A DNA stretch of 5,203 bases from Brevundimonas sp. UBA7635 (GTDB lineage: Bacteria; Pseudomonadota; Alphaproteobacteria; Caulobacterales; Caulobacteraceae): contig DLIT01000079.1 in assembly GCA_002483865.1 (NCBI GenBank), positions 4,203-9,405 on the forward strand. The letters run 5' to 3'. How positions within the stretch are numbered: the stretch's first letter is position 1; each line of letters begins with the position of its first letter. Position numbers and translations under genes: made by a program. Below the pieces are notes generated by a model. It searched no databases, was not told the origin of the DNA, and was given only the letters and a program-made list of their open reading frames with translations. Below, in pieces: positions 1 to 4,484 of this stretch.

Positions 1-200
1 TCATCAGGATTGACCACCACCGCAACGATGCGGGCATGACGACGCGCGCGCTCGAACAGGTAGCCGGCCTCTTGCGGGGGGATATGGCGGGGGCTCTTCG
101 GGAAAATCACCGCGCCGACATAGGCCGCACCGCCATGCAGCGACGCCTCAAGGGTTGCCGGTTCAGACAGTCCGCAGATCTTGGCCAGGGTCATGGCCAT
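1..200 (-). CDS. trpF: Phosphoribosylanthranilate isomerase, N-terminal part (cut by window edge)
   Basis: TrpF is a cytoplasmic TIM-barrel enzyme that converts N-(5-phosphoribosyl)anthranilate to CdRP in tryptophan biosynthesis. Only the first 66 codons are in the window, ending ...VVVNPD; the full protein is usually a little over 200 residues. The sequence shows the family start LAKICGLSEP (residues 5-14), whose Cys is the catalytic general base in characterised TrpF. It also shows GGAAYVGAVIFPKSPRHI, matching the conserved G(F)VFFPKSPR segment after the first helix. An in-frame TGA at 224-222, with no other start codon after it, limits the start to the ATG at 200 or the ATG two codons later at 194 (MTLAKICGL). 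Neither has a Shine-Dalgarno sequence at normal distance; GAGG lies 19 bases upstream of the first. It lies 68 bases downstream of the unknown gene on the same strand. trpB probably follows beyond the left edge, but that is an inference from usual alphaproteobacterial gene order. Confidence 0.93.
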   Translation of the reverse strand, partial: MAMTLAKICGLSEPATLEASLHGGAAYVGAVIFPKSPRHIPPQEAGYLFERARRHARIVAVVVNPD

Positions 201-224
201 CGGGGTGCGCGAGACGAAGCCTCA

Positions 225-248
225 GGTCAAGCCCGCCAGAGCCCGACC
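225..248 (-). other. Inverted repeat in the trpF leader
   Basis: In the minus-strand transcript GGUCGGGC (248-241) can pair with GCUUGACC (232-225) around an 8-base loop: eight pairs, two of them G-U. It lies 25 bases before the trpF ATG and after the stop of the preceding gene. No T-run follows, so it is not an intrinsic terminator. I see no Trp-rich leader peptide or second competing stem that would make it a trp attenuator. It may be a chance structure in GC-rich DNA. Confidence 0.25.
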
Positions 249-253
249 AGCGC

Positions 254-275
254 CCAATCAGCGGCCAATCAGCGG
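254..275. repeat. Tandem duplication of 11 bp at the 3' end of the unknown gene
   Basis: Two perfect adjacent copies of CCAATCAGCGG (plus strand) occupy 254-264 and 265-275. Read on the minus strand each copy is CCGCTGATTGG and carries a TGA. The TGA of the upstream copy (271-269) ends the unknown gene. The second TGA is in another frame because the unit is not a multiple of three. It looks like a small replication-slippage duplication at a gene end. Confidence 0.8.
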
Positions 276-739
276 CCCCGCGAGCGACCAAGCGCCGGGC
301 GATGCCCCTCGGCATGGAAGGCACCTGATGGCGGAATCTGCTCATTGGGAATCTCGGCCGGGCCGGTATCGGCGGTGCGATAGCCGTCACCGGACTGGTG
401 GGCCTCATCCTTGCGGTCCACAGCTTCGCGCAGATTCTGTGTGGCCTGCTTGGCCTGGAAATCAGGCGACTTGCGGCGCTTGATCTCGGCGTCGACGGTT
501 TCGATGGCTTCAACCAGCTGGGCCTTTTTTTCGCGCGCGCCAGCATCGACCTGGGTTTCACCCTTCTTCTGGGCAGATCGTGAGCGCGTACGGATCATGC
601 GCTGGACACGATCGCGCCGCGCCCGCAGCTTCTTGATCAGCTCAATCAGTTCGCGATCGGTATGGTCGCCCGCGCTTTTAGTCTGGGCCACCAGCTCAGC
701 TTCGTTGCGATCCAGTGCGCGGTCAGGGTTGGCATTCAT
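269..739 (-). CDS. Small charged helical protein of unknown function (156 aa)
   Basis: I do not recognise a named family. The protein is soluble, with no signal peptide or membrane segment. Residues 27-95 look like two long, highly charged helices rich in Arg, Lys and Glu (ELIELIKKLRARRDRVQRMI, then EKKAQLVEAIETVDAEIKRR), which suggests a helical hairpin or coiled coil. Residues 15-26 (ELVAQTKSAGDH) form a short lead-in. The tail after about residue 110 is Gly/Pro-rich, ends in basic residues and is probably disordered. The ATG start is secure: AAGGAGAG lies at 751-744, six bases from GGAG to the ATG. That ribosome-binding site sits inside a hairpin (744-769). The gene starts 39 bases after rsuA and ends 68 bases before trpF, all on one strand. 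Codons 70-72 read GAA AAA AAG and contain an A AAA AAG slippery heptamer in the zero-frame phase. Basic charge and position beside 16S rRNA modification genes would allow an RNA-related role, but nothing in the sequence demonstrates one. Confidence 0.8.
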   Translation of the reverse strand: MNANPDRALDRNEAELVAQTKSAGDHTDRELIELIKKLRARRDRVQRMIRTRSRSAQKKGETQVDAGAREKKAQLVEAIETVDAEIKRRKSPDFQAKQATQNLREAVDRKDEAHQSGDGYRTADTGPAEIPNEQIPPSGAFHAEGHRPALGRSRGR

Positions 740-743
740 GTTT

Positions 744-769
744 CTCTCCTTCCGGCTACAGGAAGGGAG
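744..769 (-). promoter_or_regulatory. Hairpin enclosing the Shine-Dalgarno of the unknown gene
   Basis: In the minus-strand RNA, CUCCCUUCC (769-761) can pair with GGAAGG-A-GAG (753-744): nine Watson-Crick pairs with a single bulged A and a 7-base loop (UGUAGCC). The 3' arm contains the whole AAGGAGAG ribosome-binding site (751-744), and the ATG follows at 739. The structure begins 9 bases after the rsuA stop codon. No T-run follows, so it does not look like a terminator. By structure alone it could hold down initiation until opened, for example by ribosomes finishing rsuA or by temperature. The pairing is visible in the sequence; the regulatory role is inferred. Confidence 0.45.
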
Positions 770-778
770 TGCGCCGTC

Positions 779-1552
779 TCAAGAAGGGGTTCCCTGACCG
801 GGACGGTCTGTCGCAACTGTGAAGATCGAATCGATCTGGTCCTGACTGAGCAGGATCCACTGTCCCGGCTCCAGATCATCGGGCAGGGCCAGCGCGCCCA
901 GGCGCTCGCGATGCAGGGCCTCGACGTGGTTGCCGACGGCAGCAAACATCCGGCGCACCTGGTGATAGCGGCCTTCGGTCACCGTCAGCAGGGCTTCGGT
1001 CGGTGACTTTACTTCCAGATGGGCCGGGGCCAGAGGCTTGTCCTCGCCCTCAAGCATGAGTTGGCCCGACGCAAACAGTTCGCCTTCGGTGCCGGCAAGC
1101 GGCCTGGCCAGTTGGGCGCGATAGACCTTGGGCACATGACGCCTGGGGCTGATGACCCGGTGCAGCAGGTCACCGTCGTCGGTCAGCAGCAGCAGGCCCG
1201 AGGTCTGCTTGTCCAGCCGGCCGATGGTCGAGATGGCCGGATCGCGCCTGCGCCAGCGTTCGGGCAGGACGTCATAGACGAGCGCCCCGTCCTCCTTGTG
1301 CGAACAGGTCATGCCCAAGGGCTTGTTCAGCATCATCACCAGGCCCGGCACCGGATCCAGCGGCTCGCCGTCGATCTCCATTCGCGCAGGAAGGTCAGGC
1401 GTCACCGGGATGCGCCTGGTCACATCGGTCAGGTCCTCGCCGTCCAGCATGATGCCCCCGGCCCTGGCCATGCGCGCCATCTCGGCCCGCGAGCCATAGC
1501 CCATGGACGACAGCAGCTTATCCACGCGGGAAGTAGAAGCTTTCTTGCTCAC
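779..1552 (-). CDS. rsuA: 16S rRNA pseudouridine-516 synthase, RsuA type
   Basis: This enzyme isomerises one uridine of 16S rRNA (U516 in E. coli) to pseudouridine during small-subunit assembly. An S4-type RNA-binding domain lies at about residues 8-60 (RVDKLLSSMGYGSRAEMARM...). The catalytic domain follows, with LNKPLG (75-80) and GRLDKQTSGLLLLTDDG (111-127), which holds the catalytic Asp114. SPRRHVPKVYRAQL comes next, and the signature EGRYHQVRRMFAAVGNHV (193-210) with LHRERLG (213-219). The last stretches match E. coli RsuA more closely than RluB, RluE or RluF as I recall those sequences, so RsuA is preferred; a related specificity cannot be excluded. At 257 residues it is slightly longer than E. 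coli RsuA (about 231), mainly at the two ends. The start is GTG at 1552, preceded by GGGAGGAG at 1568-1561 with an 8-base spacer; an in-frame TGA just upstream excludes an earlier start. It is 56 bases downstream of the RsmC-like gene on the same strand. Confidence 0.9.
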   Translation of the reverse strand: MSKKASTSRVDKLLSSMGYGSRAEMARMARAGGIMLDGEDLTDVTRRIPVTPDLPARMEIDGEPLDPVPGLVMMLNKPLGMTCSHKEDGALVYDVLPERWRRRDPAISTIGRLDKQTSGLLLLTDDGDLLHRVISPRRHVPKVYRAQLARPLAGTEGELFASGQLMLEGEDKPLAPAHLEVKSPTEALLTVTEGRYHQVRRMFAAVGNHVEALHRERLGALALPDDLEPGQWILLSQDQIDSIFTVATDRPGQGTPS

Positions 1553-1571
1553 GCCTCACACTCCTCCCATC

Positions 1572-1607
1572 ACGGGCCTCAAGTAGCCTGAAGGGCGATA
1601 GGCCCAT
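1572..1607 (-). other. Inverted repeat between the rsmC-like gene and rsuA
   Basis: AUGGGCCU (1607-1600) can pair with AGGCCCGU (1579-1572) in the minus-strand RNA: eight pairs, one of them G-U, around a 20-base loop. It starts two bases after the rsmC-like stop codon and ends just before the rsuA ribosome-binding site (1568-1561). The long loop and the absence of a T-run argue against an intrinsic terminator. It could be an mRNA-processing or stability element, or chance. Confidence 0.25.
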
Positions 1608-1608
1608 T

Positions 1609-2508
1609 TCATTTAATGGCCTCGAAGATTTTGTAACCGCCCTGGTCGGCGACCATGCGGACCCGCTTGAAGGCGGCGTTCAGCTCGGCCTCATAGGGCA
1701 GGTGGCGGTTGGCGACGATCCAGGCCACGCCGCCCGTCTTCAGCAGGGCTGCGGCCTGGCGGATGAAGTTCTGGCCCAGGCGGCGATCCTCGGCCCCACC
1801 ATCGTGGAAGGGCGGGTTAGAGACGACGAAGTTCAGCTCGCCAGCCGTTGGCAGAGTGCGGACATCGGCCCATTCAAAGCGGGCGCGCGGATCATCGACA
1901 TTCTTGCGGGCGGCCTCGATAGCACGGCGGTCCAGGTCGATCAGGCGAAGGCTGGTGATCTCTTTCGAGCGCAGGGCGACGATGGACAGGGCTCCGAACC
2001 CGCAGCCCAGATCAGCCCCGGCCCCCTTCAGCGGCGGCAGAATTTGGGCCAGAAGCGCCGTGCCCGGATCAATGCGATCCCAGGCGAAAATGCCCGGCTG
2101 CGACCAGGCTTCCAGACCCGGCACGATCTGCGGACCACCGGCTTTGAGCGCGGCATCCAGCCCGTCGATCGCCGCGGGCCGTTCGACGATGCAGCGACGA
2201 TGGTGCGCCTTGGCCGTCTCGCCGAACTCAAGGCCAAAGCCCTTCAGCTCCTTGGCCAGTCGCGAGCCTCCCTTGTCCTTGGGGGCCATGATGTCGAGAC
2301 GGCCACCGACCTTGAGCGCACGCAGGGCAAGCGCGATGGTGTAGCGCCGCTCGATGGCCCCGGGCGGGGCATAGATCATGGCTTCGTCCACGGATCCGGG
2401 CTCCAGGGCTTCCAGCGAAGCCGCACCAGGGATCAGGGGCGAGGCCTGGGTCGCAGCCGTGGGAACATCAAACACTGCCGGCGGGCGGCCATAGAGGATG
2501 GTGGTCAT
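1609..2508 (-). CDS. rsmC: RsmC-like 16S rRNA (guanine-N2) methyltransferase
   Basis: This is a SAM-dependent methyltransferase of the MTS (methyltransferase small domain) class. The E. coli relative RsmC makes m2G1207 in helix 34 of 16S rRNA. In the 299-residue protein, the C-terminal Rossmann domain holds motif I DLGCGFG (166-172), the acidic SAM-ribose loop LIDLDRRAIEAARKN (189-203) and the catalytic NPPFHDGG (231-238). It then has GGVAWIVANRHLPYE (259-273) and a final GGYKIFEAIK, which mirrors the RsmC end (GRFKVYRAIM). The N-terminal half (1-150) resembles the degenerate duplicated domain of RsmC but is shorter; E. coli RsmC has 343 residues. The ATG at 2508 is chosen because GGAG lies five bases upstream. 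A longer reading from a TTG at 2556 lacks such support and would add 16 residues not typical of the family. RlmG (23S m2G1835) is a related alternative, so the exact target base is less certain than the class. It diverges from recQ and is followed by rsuA on the same strand. Confidence 0.85.
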   Translation of the reverse strand: MTTILYGRPPAVFDVPTAATQASPLIPGAASLEALEPGSVDEAMIYAPPGAIERRYTIALALRALKVGGRLDIMAPKDKGGSRLAKELKGFGLEFGETAKAHHRRCIVERPAAIDGLDAALKAGGPQIVPGLEAWSQPGIFAWDRIDPGTALLAQILPPLKGAGADLGCGFGALSIVALRSKEITSLRLIDLDRRAIEAARKNVDDPRARFEWADVRTLPTAGELNFVVSNPPFHDGGAEDRRLGQNFIRQAAALLKTGGVAWIVANRHLPYEAELNAAFKRVRMVADQGGYKIFEAIK

Positions 2509-2591
2509 TGCGGCTCCATAGCGGCTTTCACGTCCCAGGCGTAGACCTTGCGCCAAAACCGGCCTGAAACGGGTGACAGGCAGGCACGCAT
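2505..2591 (-). other. Possible 28-codon upstream ORF overlapping the rsmC-like start (ATGA)
   Basis: A short open frame starts at ATG 2591 and would encode 28 residues ending RFWRKVYAWDVKAAMEPQ. Its TGA (2507-2505) overlaps the methyltransferase ATG as ATGA, the arrangement used for translational coupling. It has no clear Shine-Dalgarno sequence, and the same frame stays open far into the antisense of recQ, as often happens in GC-rich DNA. I do not recognise the peptide. It is listed as a candidate only and is more likely than not a chance ORF. Confidence 0.15.
2506..2517 (-). promoter_or_regulatory. Ribosome-binding site that fixes the rsmC-like start
   Basis: On the minus strand the sequence reads GGAG (2517-2514), CCGCA, then ATG (2508-2506). 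The 5-base spacing is typical and supports starting the methyltransferase here rather than at the upstream in-frame TTG (2556). Confidence 0.6.
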
Positions 2592-2600
2592 CCGTCTAAA
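2573..2600 (+). promoter_or_regulatory. Candidate recQ promoter, possibly giving a leaderless mRNA
   Basis: GTGACA (2573-2578) matches five of six bases of the TTGACA -35 box. TCTAAA (2595-2600) matches four of six of the TATAAT -10 box, with a 16-base spacer. The recQ ATG begins at 2610, only nine bases beyond the -10 box, so transcription would start at or just before the ATG. This fits the lack of a Shine-Dalgarno sequence before recQ. No LexA-like GTTC-N7-GTTC box and no TTAA-N7-TTAA CtrA box is visible in the 101-base divergent gap. Confidence 0.35.
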
Positions 2601-2609
2601 CCCGGCCCC

Positions 2610-4484
2610 ATGTTTTCTGCCAACCGACGCGCCAAGGCCGACCTCTCGCCCCGCCTGCCAGAGGCCCGCAAACTGCTGAAGCGCGTCTGGGGCCATGGCG
2701 ACTTCAGGGGCCTGCAGGCCGAGGTTGTTTCCGAGATTCTGGATGGCCGCGACGTGATGGCCGTCCTGCCCACGGGGGGCGGCAAGAGCGTCTGCTACCA
2801 GGTACCGGCCATCCTGCGTCCTGGTGTGGGCCTGGTGGTCTCGCCTTTGATCGCCCTGATGACAGATCAGGTGGAGGCCCTGAAGCAGCAGGGCGTGGCG
2901 GCAGCTCGCCTGGATTCCGGCGTCTCGATGGACGAACGCTCCGCCATCTGGCGGGCGGCCCGCAATGGCGAGCTGGACCTGCTCTATGTCTCGCCCGAAG
3001 GTCTGGCGGCGGGCTCCATGCTGGAGCGGCTGGCTGACATCGAGCTGAGTCTGATCGCCATCGATGAGGCCCACTGCGTCTCGCAATGGGGCCACGACTT
3101 TCGCCCCGACTATCGCAGCCTGGGACGTCTGGTCGAGGTCTTTCCCCATGTTCCCCGCATCGCGGTAACGGCCACGGCGGATGCCCGGACCCGCGACGAC
3201 ATCCTGGCCTCGCTGAGGCTGGAAGGGGCCAGGGTCTTTGTCGACAGCTTTGCCCGCCCGAACCTGCAACTGTCCGCCGAACGCAAGATCAACGGCAGCC
3301 GGGCGCGCACTGATGCCGCCGTGGTCGAACTGGTGCGCGAGCGTCGCGGCAAGTCGGGCGTTGTCTATTGCGGCAGCCGCGACGGCTGCGAGCGCGTCGC
3401 CCAGACCCTGCGCGACGCAGGCACCAATGCCATTGCCTACCACGCCGGGTTTGATGCGAAGGAGCGCGACCAGCGCCTCGAACGCTTCCTGGCCGAGGAC
3501 GGGGCCGTCATGGTCGCCACCATCGCCTTTGGCATGGGCGTCGATAAACCCGACGTGCGCTTCGTCATCCACGCTGATCCCCCCGGCAGCCTTGAGGCCT
3601 ATTGGCAGGAGATCGGCCGCGCGGGCCGTGACGGCGAGCCAGCCGAGGGCATCACTCTTTATGGCCCCTCAGACATCGCCTGGTCCCTGCGTCGCCTTGA
3701 GGGGCGGCCCATGGCTGAGGAGGTCAAACAGGTTCAGACCCGCAAGGTGCGCCAGCTGTTCGTCATGCTCGATGGGGCCGCCTGTCGTCCCCAGGCCGTG
3801 CGTCGATATTTTGGCGAGCATGACGCCCAGCCCTGCGGCGTCTGCGATATCTGCGGCGATCCGCCCGCCACATTTGATGCCGTGATACCAGCCCAGAAGG
3901 CCCTGGCCGCCGTCCAGCGCATGGGCGAACGCTATGGCAAGAACCGCATCATCGATCACCTGACCGGACGCACCAAGGACGTCCAGCCGTGGGAAAGCCA
4001 GATCTCGACCTGGGGCATAGGCACTGAACTGTCGGTCAACGGCTGGCGTGACGTGCTTGACCACCTGCTGTTCGAGGGCCTGTTGGTCGAAGATCCCAAC
4101 GAAGGCATGCCGATCATTCGCCTGGGCGACCCCGAGGCCGTGCGTGCCGTCTATCGCGGTGAGCGGGCGGTCCAGGTCAGGAAGCCTCCGGCACGGGTGG
4201 TGGTCGAGGATCGCCCGCGCCGCAACGCCGGTCGAAACCTGGCGGTCGAGGCGCTGGACACCGACGTGCGCGCCCGTTTCGAGTCTCTGCGCAACTGGCG
4301 TCGGGACCGGGCCAGCGAACAGCGCGTGCCGCCCTACGTCATCTTCCAGGACAAGACCCTGGTGGAAATCGCGCTTAGCGAACCGCGCAGCCTGTCCGAA
4401 CTGGGCCGCATCGCGGGCGTGGGTGCGGGCAAGCTGGAGCGCTATGGCAAGGGCGTGCTGGAAGCCCTTCAGTCGGCCGCTTGA
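2610..4484 (+). CDS. recQ: ATP-dependent DNA helicase RecQ
   Basis: RecQ is a 3'-to-5' DNA helicase acting in recombination, replication-fork repair and suppression of illegitimate recombination. At 624 residues it is full length (E. coli RecQ has 609) with all three domains. In the helicase core, motif 0 is FRGLQ (32-36) and Walker A is TGGGKS (55-60, Lys59). The core continues with DEAH (152-155), the aromatic-rich loop CVSQWGHDFRPDY (156-168), motif III TATA (187-190) and motif VI QEIGRAGRDG (333-342). Four zinc-binding cysteines at 392, 409, 412 and 415 keep the 17-3-3 spacing of E. coli RecQ. The RQC winged helix spans about 425-525. The C-terminal HRDC domain spans about 550-624, with VPPYVIFQDKTLVEIA at 573-588. 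No catalytic residue appears to be missing. The frame has a TGA at 2574-2576 and no start codon before ATG 2610, so this start is firm although it lacks a Shine-Dalgarno sequence. It is divergent from the rsmC-like gene and its last codons overlap the convergent downstream gene by 16 bases. Confidence 0.97.
   Translation: MFSANRRAKADLSPRLPEARKLLKRVWGHGDFRGLQAEVVSEILDGRDVMAVLPTGGGKSVCYQVPAILRPGVGLVVSPLIALMTDQVEALKQQGVAAARLDSGVSMDERSAIWRAARNGELDLLYVSPEGLAAGSMLERLADIELSLIAIDEAHCVSQWGHDFRPDYRSLGRLVEVFPHVPRIAVTATADARTRDDILASLRLEGARVFVDSFARPNLQLSAERKINGSRARTDAAVVELVRERRGKSGVVYCGSRDGCERVAQTLRDAGTNAIAYHAGFDAKERDQRLERFLAEDGAVMVATIAFGMGVDKPDVRFVIHADPPGSLEAYWQEIGRAGRDGEPAEGITLYGPSDIAWSLRRLEGRPMAEEVKQVQTRKVRQLFVMLDGAACRPQAVRRYFGEHDAQPCGVCDICGDPPATFDAVIPAQKALAAVQRMGERYGKNRIIDHLTGRTKDVQPWESQISTWGIGTELSVNGWRDVLDHLLFEGLLVEDPNEGMPIIRLGDPEAVRAVYRGERAVQVRKPPARVVVEDRPRRNAGRNLAVEALDTDVRARFESLRNWRRDRASEQRVPPYVIFQDKTLVEIALSEPRSLSELGRIAGVGAGKLERYGKGVLEALQSAA

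Noticed and set aside
36..483. Plus-strand frames opposite trpF and the unknown gene
   Set aside because: The KICGL and FPKSPRHI motifs show the minus strand codes at 1-200, and these plus frames have no motifs or ribosome-binding sites.
163..561. 132-residue minus-strand frame overlapping the unknown gene and trpF start
   Set aside because: It overlaps the well-started 156-aa gene in another frame, has no ribosome-binding site and has a Ser/Arg/Pro-rich shadow composition. Reaching it from the slippery heptamer would need a +1 (or -2) shift, not the -1 shift the heptamer favours.
1019..1591. 190-residue plus-strand open frame
   Set aside because: It is antisense to rsuA and has a His/Gln/Arg-rich composition with no recognisable motif.
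1572..1607. Intrinsic terminator after the RsmC-like gene
   Set aside because: The inverted repeat has a 20-base loop and is followed by purine-rich sequence and the rsuA SD, not a T-run.
1702..2544. 280-residue plus-strand open frame
   Set aside because: It is antisense to the RsmC-like gene, whose SAM and NPPF motifs show which strand is coding. The composition is that of a shadow.
2509..2556. N-terminal extension of the RsmC-like protein from a TTG start
   Set aside because: The internal ATG at 2508 has GGAG five bases upstream, and the 16 extra residues have no family support.
2509..2609. SOS (LexA) or CtrA box controlling recQ
   Set aside because: No GTTC-N7-GTTC or TTAA-N7-TTAA spacing is present in the divergent gap.
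2592..3572. Long minus-strand open frame opposite recQ
   Set aside because: It is fully antisense to a secure RecQ with all motifs. Its translation is rich in Gln, Gly, His and Asp without family motifs, typical of a GC-rich shadow frame. Only its last 28 codons, outside recQ, are mentioned separately as a weak candidate.
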